Assembly: GCA_018399495.1 (NCBI GenBank)
Contig: JAGYOG010000010.1
Span: 1-64,000, forward strand
Source of the DNA: Sphaerochaeta sp.
GTDB taxonomy: Bacteria; Spirochaetota; Spirochaetia; Sphaerochaetales; Sphaerochaetaceae
Length of the DNA: 64,000 nt
Reading direction: 5' to 3'
In this document: positions 53,108-61,991 of the stretch, piece by piece
How positions within the stretch are numbered: position 1 is the stretch's first letter
How the letters are laid out: the number at the start of each line of letters is the position of its first letter
Position numbers and translations under genes: made by a program
Notes under the pieces: generated by a model
Database searches by the model: none
What the model was told of the DNA's origin: nothing
The model's input: the letters and a program-made list of their open reading frames with translations, nothing else

Positions 53108-54715
53108 CTAGAGCTGGTTCTTGCTTTGTGGATCGAACGCATCCCTCAGCCCGTCACCAAAGAAATTCATGGCGAAGAGGAAGATGGTCATGGCGATTGC
53201 CGGGAAGACAAGCTTCCACGGATACAAGGTCATGCCGTTGACGGCATCACCTACCAAGGACCCCCATGAAGCGTACGGAGCCTGGACTCCGAGACCCAAG
53301 AAGGAGAGGAAGGACTCTTGCATGATGAATGCGGGAACCCTGAGTGTTGAATATACGATGATGACAGAGAGTGAGTTTGGCACCATATGGCGGAAGATGA
53401 TTCTTCCGGTCGATGCACCCATGCTACGGGCAGCCTCAACGTACTCACTGTTCTTCAGGCTCATTATCTGTCCACGTACCATACGAGCAACGGTCAACCA
53501 GCTGACCATGGCCAATGCTACGAAAAGATTCATGATGTTGCGTCCGAAGATGGCCATGAAGATAATGACCAAGAGCATGTACGGTAGTCCATACATGATA
53601 TCGACAAAACGCATCAGGAAGAAGTCAATCTTACCTCCGGCATACCCTGCAATTGCACCCAGTACAATGCCGATCAATACACTGGTGATGGTTCCTACCA
53701 AGCCGATTGCAATGGATACCTGTCCACCATAGATGATACGGCTGAGCATATCGCGTCCACTGTAGTCGGTCCCAAGGTAATAGTGCCTTTCGTGTTTCAA
53801 GTCAGCAGTAATATCTGCAGAAAGCAATTCATTAACAGTTACCTCACGATTGATGGGAAACTGGGTTTTGTCATCCTTGATTTCCTGCTTCAGCCCACGT
53901 TCGATGGATCTGCTGATGGCGGTCTTTAGGCTGACCAACAGGTTGGTCTTTCCCAATGATGCCATACCTTTTTCCCCAAGGCTCTGTAACTCAAGTTCCA
54001 GATTGGCCTCGTACTCCTCAGCGGTAAGGTCAGGTGTGGCTGACTTTACTGTGTTGAGGACTTGGCTACGGATTTCATTCTGTATCTGATCAGAGATAAC
54101 AGACTCCTCTACACCAAGGTATTCAGCGTAGATTCTCTGGATATCCAGGAAGTTCATTCGGGCAATATTCTTGCTTTTTCCCGTCTCGGGATCGGTATAG
54201 AACATTTTATCTACGTTGATCAGGAACTCTGTATCAATTTTCTCTTGTAAGCGGTCGATGGTACGCTGGTCAGCAGAACTAAAGGTAAATGTGCCGGCCT
54301 GTCTTTGTGCTTCACCTTCAGTATAGAGGAAATTCCAGACCTTGTTGGTTTCGTTCAGGGATATCCACTCCTCAATTTTCTGGCTTTCTGCTTCTGTTAC
54401 CACCAAGCTTCCTGCTCTCCAGGCCTTGAAGTACAAGTCATCCAACTTAGTTTCCATCATCAGATCCCCTGCTGTTTTGTTGAAGGAAGGGCGTAGGTGC
54501 TGGTGATCTAGGATAATCTGATCATAAGGATTGATGGGAAGGAACATTGCTGAAGCAGCAAGGATTGAATAGATGGCAACAATAATCATACCAAGTACAG
54601 CCATCTTGTTTTTCTTTAGGCGCTTCCAAGCATCTTTTCCTAGGCTATTGCCTTCTACGACCTGGGCAAACTCATTGAGGGCCGCTTCTTTTGGTTGTTT
54701 TCGTTTCAAGAACAT
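53108..54715 (-). CDS. oppC: Oligopeptide ABC permease OppC with large insertion
   Basis: The protein has 535 residues, whereas OppC proteins are usually about 300. The first membrane span (MAVLGMIIVAIYSILAASAMFL) is followed by an insertion of about 235 residues, charged and helical in look, that should lie outside the cytoplasmic membrane. The normal permease body resumes at HYYLGTDYSGRDMLSR (residue 311) with the EAA loop EYVEAARSMGASTGRIIFRHMVPN and four to five spans. The insertion mentions no recognisable catalytic motif. The frame is clean throughout, so this is a real insertion, not an assembly joint. Confidence 0.88.
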   Translation of the reverse strand: MFLKRKQPKEAALNEFAQVVEGNSLGKDAWKRLKKNKMAVLGMIIVAIYSILAASAMFLPINPYDQIILDHQHLRPSFNKTAGDLMMETKLDDLYFKAWRAGSLVVTEAESQKIEEWISLNETNKVWNFLYTEGEAQRQAGTFTFSSADQRTIDRLQEKIDTEFLINVDKMFYTDPETGKSKNIARMNFLDIQRIYAEYLGVEESVISDQIQNEIRSQVLNTVKSATPDLTAEEYEANLELELQSLGEKGMASLGKTNLLVSLKTAISRSIERGLKQEIKDDKTQFPINREVTVNELLSADITADLKHERHYYLGTDYSGRDMLSRIIYGGQVSIAIGLVGTITSVLIGIVLGAIAGYAGGKIDFFLMRFVDIMYGLPYMLLVIIFMAIFGRNIMNLFVALAMVSWLTVARMVRGQIMSLKNSEYVEAARSMGASTGRIIFRHMVPNSLSVIIVYSTLRVPAFIMQESFLSFLGLGVQAPYASWGSLVGDAVNGMTLYPWKLVFPAIAMTIFLFAMNFFGDGLRDAFDPQSKNQL

Positions 54716-54727
54716 GGTCCTCTCCTC

Positions 54728-55657
54728 TTATTTATACGTAATTCGTGGGTCGAGCTGTGCGTAGATGATGTCTACAACGAAGTTCATCACTATCAAGATA
54801 GCCGAGTAGACGATAACTACCCCAACGATGAGGGTGTAGTCACGGTTGAACGAGCTTTGTACGAAGAACTTGCCCAAGCCAGGTACGCGGAAAATTTGCT
54901 CTACAACGATGGATCCGGTGATGATTCCGGCGAATGCAGGACCAAGATAACTTACAATTGGAAGCATTGCACCTTTCATTGCATGCTTGAAAATGATAGT
55001 GGTGTTTTTCATCCCCTTGGCCTTCGCCGTGCGGATATAGTCGCTCCTGAGTGTTTCCAGCATCGATGAACGAGTCAATCGTGCGATATTTGCGAAATAT
55101 GCAAAGGAGAGGGAAACGGCTGGGAGAATAACGGTCTTCCAACCTTCTCCAGTAGTGTACCAGCCACTGGTAGGTAGCCATTTTAGTTTCATTGCAAAAA
55201 TGAGTTGCAAGACTGGGGCTATGACAAACAGCGGCACCGAGATGCCTATAACTGCCACACCCATGCTTAGATAATCCAGCCAGGTATTTTGTCGAATTGC
55301 TGCAATGATTCCTGCAGATATACCAAACACTAATGCTAATAGCATTGCATAGCTTCCTAGTACTATTGACTTCGGGAGGCTGTTGGCGATGTAGTAGTTT
55401 ACATCATAGTCCTTATACTTGAAGGAGGGGCCGAGATCGCCACGCAAAATATCAAACATATACCGGCCGTACTGTTGGATCAGCGGTTCGTCCAGGTGGT
55501 ATTTTGCGTTAATGTTTCTCTCAACTACTTCAGGAAGCTTGCGTTCACTGGCAAATGGGCCACCAGGGGCAATACGGACAATGAAAAAACTCAACGTGAT
55601 GATAATCAAAAGCGTGGGAATCATTCCCAATAGTCGGTTCACGATATATTTTGTCAT
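54728..55657 (-). CDS. oppB: Oligopeptide ABC permease OppB
   Basis: The 309-residue inner-membrane permease has an N-terminal span typical of OppB (YIVNRLLGMIPTLLIIITLSF), the periplasmic PGGPF motif, and the EAA loop YIRTAKAKGMKNTTIIFKHAMKGAM. It is the first gene of the oppBCDF operon. GAGGAA lies a little upstream of the ATG. Confidence 0.92.
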   Translation of the reverse strand: MTKYIVNRLLGMIPTLLIIITLSFFIVRIAPGGPFASERKLPEVVERNINAKYHLDEPLIQQYGRYMFDILRGDLGPSFKYKDYDVNYYIANSLPKSIVLGSYAMLLALVFGISAGIIAAIRQNTWLDYLSMGVAVIGISVPLFVIAPVLQLIFAMKLKWLPTSGWYTTGEGWKTVILPAVSLSFAYFANIARLTRSSMLETLRSDYIRTAKAKGMKNTTIIFKHAMKGAMLPIVSYLGPAFAGIITGSIVVEQIFRVPGLGKFFVQSSFNRDYTLIVGVVIVYSAILIVMNFVVDIIYAQLDPRITYK

Positions 55658-55964
55658 TCGTTTCCTCGTCTGTGAGTTTTGCTACATAGTAGAAAGGCAG
55701 ATAGGCGCACCTATGTACATACAGCATTTTGATACTATACCAAGATGTTCATTTATGCAAGAATGATGATAAATTACAAAAGTAAACGATTCTATTATGA
55801 TGTAACCATATTACAGATAATAAGATATATGAATATGAGAATCCTTGTAAATTTACATAAAATTACATAGTGTCAACAACCAAGCACAGGTGATGAGAGG
55901 TAGGAAAGAGTACTGATTTTATGCTATTCTGCCCATCTGTATAGATACTAGGAGAGAATTACAA
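55658..55964. promoter_or_regulatory. Divergent control region of oppB and rimO
   Basis: The 307-base AT-rich gap has no convincing gene. It contains TGTAA-CCATA-TTACA (55801-55815) and the palindrome TGTAAATTTACA (55846-55857), both possible regulator sites, and TATAGA near 55940 as a possible -10 box for rimO. AGGAGAG precedes the rimO ATG. Confidence 0.5.
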
Positions 55965-57314
55965 ATGAAGAAATTTTACATAGAAAACCTTGGATGTTCC
56001 AAGAATCAAGTAGATGCAGAGCTGTTGATTAAGCAACTCGAAGAGGATGCTTTGCAACTGACAGAGTCTGCAAGTGATGCTGATCTCATCCTGGTCAATA
56101 CCTGTGGATTCATCGAGTCCGCACGTGAGCAGTCTATTGAAGCATTCTTTACATTGCATGAAGCAAACCCTAAAGCAAAAATTATTCTCAGCGGATGTAT
56201 GGCTCAGCGCTATGCAGATGAGTTGCGTGAACAGTTGCCAGAGGCCTCAGCTATTTTTGGTAACCGCGATCTTTCAGCGATAAAGGACGTGGTGAGAAAG
56301 GTCTTCGCTGGGGACAGGGTAGTGGAAGTTCCTTCCTATCCATCTCCAGAAAAAGAGATATATGAACGCAATGAACTGCTTTCCTTCCCGGGGAGTGCGT
56401 ATTTGAAGATTAGTGAAGGATGTAACCATTGGTGTGCCTACTGTGCCATCCCTCTAATCAGAGGAAATTTGAGAAGCAGGCCAAAACAGATTATCCTTGA
56501 TGATGCTAAGGCATTGATTAAAAGAGGGATGAGGGAGATTAATCTTATTGCCCAGGATCTAGCATCCTATGGAACCGACAGTGCTGACCATACGAGCCAT
56601 TTTATGGAATTGCTTGCCGATTTGGTAGCGCTTGATGGAGATTTTGTGGTGAGACTTCTCTATATCCATCCAGATGCTTTCCCCTCTGAATTGCCTGCAT
56701 TCATCAAGGAGCACAAGAAAGTGTTGCCGTACTTCGATATACCTTTCCAGCATGCAGACACTGCCGTCTTGAGAAGTATGGGGCGAAAGGGGGATAAGGA
56801 GCAGCACTTGGCCATGATCGAACATATTAGGGAGGTGCTTCCTGAAGCAGTCTTCCGTTCTACAATACTTCTAGGGTATCCAGGGGAAGATGAGAAGGCT
56901 TTTGCTGAAGTCCTTGATTTTCTCACTCGTGCTCGCCTTGATTGGGTGGGATCCTTCTTGTACAGCAGGGAGGAAGGAACCAAGGCCTATGCACTTCGTG
57001 GTGAGAAGGAGCATGCAAAAGCCCTCAAGTGTGCACAGGGATTCCAGAAGCAACTTGAAGCGTTGCAAAGTCCCATCACGAGTGAAAATCTTAAGCGGTT
57101 TGTCGGTAAGGAGTATGATGTATTGATTGAAGAACCGGTTGAGGGAGAAGACTTGGCTATTGGCCGCATGTATGCCCAAGCACCGGAGGTCGATGGGCTT
57201 ACGGTGGTAATGGGCCGTGACCTAAAAGCGGGGGCAGTGCTACGCTGCGGAATTAGCAGAGTCAACGGTCTTGACCTTGAGGCCATCCCCTTGCAAGGAG
57301 TGACTCATGGCTGA
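55965..57314 (+). CDS. rimO: Ribosomal protein S12 methylthiotransferase RimO
   Basis: The 449-residue radical SAM enzyme methylthiolates Asp of ribosomal protein S12. The N-terminal UPF0004 domain has its Cys ligands (NLGCSKNQVDAELL, VNTCGFIESA, LSGCMAQRY). The radical SAM cluster motif CNHWCAYC places Cys at 153, 157 and 160, followed by GNLRSRP. A C-terminal TRAM domain closes the protein (YDVLIEEPVEGEDLAIGRMYAQAPEVDG). The distinction from MiaB rests on the NLGCSKN and CNHWCAYC wording, which is RimO-like. It overlaps the helicase gene by 8 bases. Confidence 0.93.
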   Translation: MKKFYIENLGCSKNQVDAELLIKQLEEDALQLTESASDADLILVNTCGFIESAREQSIEAFFTLHEANPKAKIILSGCMAQRYADELREQLPEASAIFGNRDLSAIKDVVRKVFAGDRVVEVPSYPSPEKEIYERNELLSFPGSAYLKISEGCNHWCAYCAIPLIRGNLRSRPKQIILDDAKALIKRGMREINLIAQDLASYGTDSADHTSHFMELLADLVALDGDFVVRLLYIHPDAFPSELPAFIKEHKKVLPYFDIPFQHADTAVLRSMGRKGDKEQHLAMIEHIREVLPEAVFRSTILLGYPGEDEKAFAEVLDFLTRARLDWVGSFLYSREEGTKAYALRGEKEHAKALKCAQGFQKQLEALQSPITSENLKRFVGKEYDVLIEEPVEGEDLAIGRMYAQAPEVDGLTVVMGRDLKAGAVLRCGISRVNGLDLEAIPLQGVTHG

Positions 57315-59592
57315 GCTACAGGAACTTATGAATCAACTCAACGAAGCACAGAGGGAAGCGGTCCTTGAAAACAGTCACCCCTTGCTTGTTCTTGCAGGTG
57401 CAGGAAGTGGCAAGACGCGAGTAATTACCACCAAGATTGCCTATGCCATCGAGCAGTTGGGCATACCCCCGTATAAGATTCTTGCTGTCACCTTTACCAA
57501 TAAGGCAGCAAATGAGATGAAAGAGCGGGTGAAAGAGATGCTGGAAGGCCGTGCAGATGTCAATGAGTGTAGTATCCGTACTTTCCACTCCTTTGGTGCT
57601 TGGTTTCTCAGGAGATTTGGTTCAGAAATTGGCCTCGACTCCAATTTCACCATCTATGATGACGATGATTCGCTTAACTTGCTTGCTTCCTGTTTCCCGA
57701 ACTACAAGAAACGTGAACTTGCTCCCATCATGAAAAAGATCAGCTATGCAAAAGACCGCGGACTTACCTATACAGATAACCTGCAGTCTCTTAAGGTGGA
57801 TTCTACCTTCAAGCGAATGTTTGAAGCATACGAGAGGAAGCTGCATCAGGTGGGAAATGTAGATTTTGCTGACCTTATCGGCCGAAGTATTGAGCTTCTC
57901 GAAACAAAAAGTGAAATACAGCAGTGGGTTCATCGCAGGTTCAGCATGATTTTGGTGGATGAGTATCAGGATTCCAATGCTGCGCAGTTCAAATTGCTGC
58001 ATCGTTTGGTAGAACCTGGGACCTTCATCTGCGTCGTCGGTGATGACGATCAGTCCATCTACCGATTCCGTGGAGCTGAGGTGCAGAATATTCTCAGCTT
58101 CCCCAACCAGTATCCGATGGCCAGGACGGTCAAACTTGAGCAGAACTATCGCTCAACACAGAATATCCTGGAAATTGCCAATAGTGTTATCAAGAACAAC
58201 AAGGGAAGACACGAAAAGCAGCTTTGGACTGCGAATCGTAAGGGTGGGAAACCCCACCTGTTCTATGTGCAGGACGAGCAGGACGAAGCGCTTCGTATTG
58301 CGACAATCGTAAAGAAAGACCGACGTTTCAATGAGAGCGCAATACTGTACCGTACCAATGCGCAGTCCGTAGCCTTTGAGACAATGTTCAAACGTTCAGG
58401 TATTCCCTACAAGGTGGTTGGTGCGCTGCAGTTCTACGAGCGTGAAGAGGTAAAAGATGCCTTGGCGTTGCTCTTCCTGCTTACCAACACAAAGGACGAA
58501 GTCAATTTCAAGCGTATGATCAACAAGCCTACCCGGGGTATAGGACCAGGAAGCCAGGATACCATTCTTACCTATGGGGCTGAGGCAGAGGGCAATTTGC
58601 TTGCAATGTTGCGTTTCTCTACTGAGAAGAGTGGACTTTCCGTTAAGGCAAGAGAGGGAGCAAAACACTTTTTACGGATGTACGAGCATGCCCTGAAGAT
58701 GCTTCAGGAAGGGGAGTTGGTTGACTGTGCCTATTTCCTTATCCGGGAATCTGGGCTTCTCGATCACTACCGGAAGCTCGATCAGCAGAACACCACCAGC
58801 AAGGTGGAGAACCTGGAAGCCTTGGTCAACGCACTCTCTTCCTATGAATCCTCTCTTGAAGGGTTGTTGCTTTTCCTTGAACAACTCTCCCTCGACCCTA
58901 CCACCCTAGGCCGGGAAGATCCCAGGGATAAGGATGGGGTTACTCTTATTACCATGCACAATACCAAAGGTTTGGAGTTTGACAGGGTATTTGTGGCTGG
59001 CCTCGAGGATGAGCTGTTCCCCGGTCGCTCTGCAGAGAGTGATGAGGATACTGAGGAAGAACGTCGTATCTTTTATGTCGCAGTGACACGGGCAAGGGAT
59101 GAGTTGTATTTGCTCAGCGCCCGTGCACGTAAGATATGGGGTAAAACCAGTTACAATCATCCCAGCCGTTTCCTGGATGAGATTGACCCTTCGCTTCTTA
59201 CCGTGCAAGGAATTCGCCCTGGTACTGATCTTCTTGGTGGGTTTGGCTACCAAGGACTTTCCAGTCTGCAGGAGAAGCGAAAGCGGCATGAGGCTACATC
59301 TTCCCCCAGGTCTTCTTCGTCTTCTTGGGGTGCCAGTGGAGCTCCCATTATTCAGAAAGGATTTGGCAGCAAAGCAAAGACCTTTACAATGAAGACAGTG
59401 CATGAGGCAAAGGAAGGGGAGCCCCTGTTCCCTGTCGGGCAACGCGTCTATAGTGACAGTTATGGGGAAGGGGAAGTGGTAACCCTTCGGATGAGTGGGG
59501 AACGTGAGGTCATCGAAGTCAAGTTTTTCAATGGCAAGAAAACCACATTCATAAGCAAGTTTGCCCAGCTTGAGAAAATTGGGGGTGAGTGA
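57307..59592 (+). CDS. UvrD/PcrA-family DNA helicase
   Basis: The 761-residue superfamily 1 helicase has LAGAGSGKTRV (motif I), AVTFTNKAANEM (Ia), LVDEYQDSN (II), VVGDDDQSIYRFRGA (III), LEQNYRST (IV), LITMHNTKGLEFDRVFVAG (V) and IFYVAVTRARDELYLL (VI). There is no nuclease domain. The C-terminal region, after a Ser-rich linker, ends in a small domain (FPVGQRVYSDSYGEGEVV) seen in PcrA-type helicases that contacts RNA polymerase. Likely roles are repair and replication-transcription conflict handling. Confidence 0.92.
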   Translation: MAELQELMNQLNEAQREAVLENSHPLLVLAGAGSGKTRVITTKIAYAIEQLGIPPYKILAVTFTNKAANEMKERVKEMLEGRADVNECSIRTFHSFGAWFLRRFGSEIGLDSNFTIYDDDDSLNLLASCFPNYKKRELAPIMKKISYAKDRGLTYTDNLQSLKVDSTFKRMFEAYERKLHQVGNVDFADLIGRSIELLETKSEIQQWVHRRFSMILVDEYQDSNAAQFKLLHRLVEPGTFICVVGDDDQSIYRFRGAEVQNILSFPNQYPMARTVKLEQNYRSTQNILEIANSVIKNNKGRHEKQLWTANRKGGKPHLFYVQDEQDEALRIATIVKKDRRFNESAILYRTNAQSVAFETMFKRSGIPYKVVGALQFYEREEVKDALALLFLLTNTKDEVNFKRMINKPTRGIGPGSQDTILTYGAEAEGNLLAMLRFSTEKSGLSVKAREGAKHFLRMYEHALKMLQEGELVDCAYFLIRESGLLDHYRKLDQQNTTSKVENLEALVNALSSYESSLEGLLLFLEQLSLDPTTLGREDPRDKDGVTLITMHNTKGLEFDRVFVAGLEDELFPGRSAESDEDTEEERRIFYVAVTRARDELYLLSARARKIWGKTSYNHPSRFLDEIDPSLLTVQGIRPGTDLLGGFGYQGLSSLQEKRKRHEATSSPRSSSSSWGASGAPIIQKGFGSKAKTFTMKTVHEAKEGEPLFPVGQRVYSDSYGEGEVVTLRMSGEREVIEVKFFNGKKTTFISKFAQLEKIGGE

Positions 59593-59593
59593 G

Positions 59594-60433
59594 ATGGAGA
59601 GAAGTGGGAAAGCCACTAGACAAGATTGGCCGGAAGGTTATACAATGCCTACCGTTGTCCGCGCTCGTGACTTCTATGTATATGATCGTTACGGGGAGCG
59701 GTATACTGATTTTTTTCAGAATTATGGCAGAGCCATTCTTGGCCATCGACCTGAGAGGATCCAGCAGGCTATTAAGTCTACGGTAAGTCGCGGGTTGGTT
59801 GCAGAATACCCATCGGTATTCACGGGAAGGCTCGAAAAGCTATTGGTGAACCTGTTTCCAAACTTTCCGGTTGTCCGTTTTTATACAGACCCCTGGAAGG
59901 TCATGCAGGCAGCACGAGCAGTTTCGGATGATGCAATATTCGATCCTGCAATTTCTGCTGAGCATGCAAGCCGTACAGTGTCCTATTGGCGACCGTTCCT
60001 AGGTTTTGGCGGGGCAGAATCCGTGATGCTCCTCCCTATCCTACCTTTCCCAGGGAGTTTCGTACCTCAGGTCGTTTGCCTCAAGGAAGAATTCTGTACA
60101 GACCAGGTCCCGCCTTCAGACGTGGTTTCCCCGTTGTTGCTTGATTTGCTCGTCAAGACAACTGCGAGTTTGACCCAAGTTTTGAAGTCGGAGGAGACAG
60201 TTGCAAAACGCATGGACAATCCACTTGATGGTGTGTTCAAGACACGAGGACCGTACGGATTAACCGGTCTTAGTGAAGAGCGTTATGAGGCCTTTGCCAG
60301 GGAAGCACTCACAAAAAAAATGGTGTTTCCTCCAACAGCGGATATTCCGTTCATTATCCCCGGTTCCTATACCAAGGGTGATGTGGTTGGACTGGTGGAA
60401 TTGGCCAGCCGATATGCCGATGCTGTAACATAG
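59594..60433 (+). CDS. Truncated class III aminotransferase-like protein
   Basis: The 279-residue protein starts at 59594, one base after the helicase stop, with a G-rich stretch (GGGGGTGAG) as ribosome binding site. The N-terminal 100 residues look like the start of glutamate-1-semialdehyde-type aminotransferases (YTMPTVVRARDFYVYDRYG, FFQNYGRAILGHRPERIQQAI), and the next part resembles the region where small-domain and substrate contacts would be. I cannot find the PLP lysine motif or the Asp that holds the PLP pyridine nitrogen, and the length is about 150 residues short. The frame is clean and coupled to the helicase, so this looks like a conserved degenerate protein rather than fresh decay. 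Function unknown. Confidence 0.7.
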   Translation: MERSGKATRQDWPEGYTMPTVVRARDFYVYDRYGERYTDFFQNYGRAILGHRPERIQQAIKSTVSRGLVAEYPSVFTGRLEKLLVNLFPNFPVVRFYTDPWKVMQAARAVSDDAIFDPAISAEHASRTVSYWRPFLGFGGAESVMLLPILPFPGSFVPQVVCLKEEFCTDQVPPSDVVSPLLLDLLVKTTASLTQVLKSEETVAKRMDNPLDGVFKTRGPYGLTGLSEERYEAFAREALTKKMVFPPTADIPFIIPGSYTKGDVVGLVELASRYADAVT

Positions 60434-60503
60434 AAATGGCTGTAGGAAATACGCCATGCACAAAACACACGCAAGGTACGAACTTGCAGAACAGGATGAA
60501 TAG

Positions 60504-60932
60504 ATGAAGACTATTTTTGTGAAACCGCTGACGATTCAGAAGAAATGGTATCTGATAGATGCAGAGGGAAAGGAGCTTGGCAAGGTAGCAGTTGCCGCTG
60601 CACGCATCCTCCGCGGGAAGAACAAGCCCGAATTTGTCCCACACCAGGACATGGGCGACTATGTGATTATCATCAATGCTGAGAAAGCTGCTCTTTCGGG
60701 CAACAAGTATCAGGATAAAATGTACTATCGCCACTCCAACTACCCCGGTGGGCTCAGGCAGACCAGCTATGCTGATATGATCAAGCGCAACCCGGTATAC
60801 CCGATGGAGCGTGCCGTTCGTGGAATGCTTCCCCGAGGTCCCCTCGGTCGCAAGCTGTACACCAACATGAAGGTCTATGCAGGTACAAAGCACCAGCATC
60901 AGGCACAGCAGCCCATCACGGTCGAAATTTAA
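60504..60932 (+). CDS. rplM: 50S ribosomal protein L13
   Basis: The 142-residue protein has the usual L13 blocks: WYLIDAEGKELGKVA, ARILRGKNKPEFVPHQDMGDYVIIINAEK, and a C-terminal RMLPRGPLGRKL-like stretch (GMLPRGPLGRKLYTNMKVYAG). It is followed at 14 bases by rpsI, as in most bacteria. Confidence 0.97.
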   Translation: MKTIFVKPLTIQKKWYLIDAEGKELGKVAVAAARILRGKNKPEFVPHQDMGDYVIIINAEKAALSGNKYQDKMYYRHSNYPGGLRQTSYADMIKRNPVYPMERAVRGMLPRGPLGRKLYTNMKVYAGTKHQHQAQQPITVEI

Positions 60933-60946
60933 GGTAGGAGCGAAAA

Positions 60947-61360
60947 ATGGCAAAAAAAGAAGTAAAGAAAGTGGAAAACCTTGGTCACGGTGTCGGACGC
61001 CGTAAGACCGCCGTTGCTCGTGTCTACCTTAGGGAAGGCGAGGGCAAGATTGTAATCAATGGTAGGAACATCGATACCTACTTTGGTAATCCGATGCTCA
61101 CTTTTATCGTGAAGCAACCACTCGAGACCACAGAGACTACTGGCAAGTATGACTTGCTCATCAACGTGATTGGTGGTGGTCCTTCCGGTCAGGCTGGCGC
61201 TTGTCGCCACGGTATCGCACGTGCTCTCTGTGCTCATGATAATGATTTCAGACCAGCACTGCACGCTGCTGGATTTATGACTCGTGACTCCCGTATGGTT
61301 GAACGTAAGAAGTATGGTCAGCCGGGTGCACGCCGCAAGTTCCAGTTCTCCAAGCGTTAA
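60947..61360 (+). CDS. rpsI: 30S ribosomal protein S9
   Basis: The 137-residue protein carries [12 protein letters not shown] near the N-terminus, [19 protein letters not shown] in the middle and the conserved basic tail [18 protein letters not shown] that reaches the ribosomal P site. The stop TAA is directly followed by the GTG of recX. Confidence 0.97.
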   Translation: MAKKEVKKVENLGHGVGRRKTAVARVYLREGEGKIVINGRNIDTYFGNPMLTFIVKQPLETTETTGKYDLLINVIGGGPSGQAGACRHGIARALCAHDNDFRPALHAAGFMTRDSRMVERKKYGQPGARRKFQFSKR

Positions 61361-61957
61361 GTGGCATTTGCTCGCATCGAAAAGGAACCCTCTCGTGGTG
61401 GCTACCGAGCCGTACCTCAGGAGGGTTCTCCTTTTTTAATACCCAGTGAATTATTTGTCTCAAATCAGCTTTTCATAGGTCAGGAACTTAGCAGGGAAGC
61501 ATTCCTGCATCTCAAGGAGCTTCAGGATCATTATCTTTGCAGGAAGCAAGCGCTGACGTATCTGTCTCGTAGGGAGCACACTGCCTTTGAGCTGAAGATC
61601 AAATTGCAGAAGAAGTTATTCTCTCCAAGGTGTATAGAAAATGTCTTGGATGTGCTGAAAGAGGAAAACCTTCTCAGTGAGATTCGCTATGCCCTGCAAT
61701 TCATTGAGTCCCGTCAGCGTAAGAATCCTGAGGGAAGAGCCTTGATGGCCCAACGTCTTGCCTCCAAGGGTGTGGAACGTGAGGCTGCAGAGAGAGCTCT
61801 TGATGCGCTCTATACTGAGGAACAGATCATCGACTATGTGGAGAGGGCCTACACCCTGGCAGTGAGGAAAGTAGGTAAGGAAAATGCAAAAATGGTTCTT
61901 TTCAAGAAGGGCTTTTCCTCTTATGAGGTTCGTCTCGGTCTTGAGCGTCTCTTTTGA
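61361..61957 (+). CDS. recX: RecX-family regulatory protein
   Basis: The 198-residue protein has the three-helix repeats of RecX (ALTYLSRREHTAFELKIKLQKK, EENLLSEIRYALQFIESRQRKNPEGRALMAQRLASKGV, KENAKMVLFKKGFSSYEVRLGLERL). RecX modulates RecA filaments. The only available start is the GTG at 61361, immediately after the rpsI stop and without a clear Shine-Dalgarno. The first 25 codons are also a terminator-like hairpin (61385-61437), so expression is probably low and dependent on ribosomal readthrough from rpsI. No recA is nearby. Confidence 0.82.
   Translation: MAFARIEKEPSRGGYRAVPQEGSPFLIPSELFVSNQLFIGQELSREAFLHLKELQDHYLCRKQALTYLSRREHTAFELKIKLQKKLFSPRCIENVLDVLKEENLLSEIRYALQFIESRQRKNPEGRALMAQRLASKGVEREAAERALDALYTEEQIIDYVERAYTLAVRKVGKENAKMVLFKKGFSSYEVRLGLERLF
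61385..61437 (+). terminator. Terminator-like hairpin inside the recX start
   Basis: GAACCCTC (61385-61392) pairs with GAGGGTTC (61421-61428). An inner stem (GGT.GGCT with AGCC.ACC) fills the loop, and six T follow at 61432-61437. It would terminate or attenuate rplM-rpsI transcription while being translated as recX codons 9-26. Confidence 0.7.
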
Positions 61958-61991
61958 TACCGATACACTTTCTGGTGGTAGGGGGATTCTA

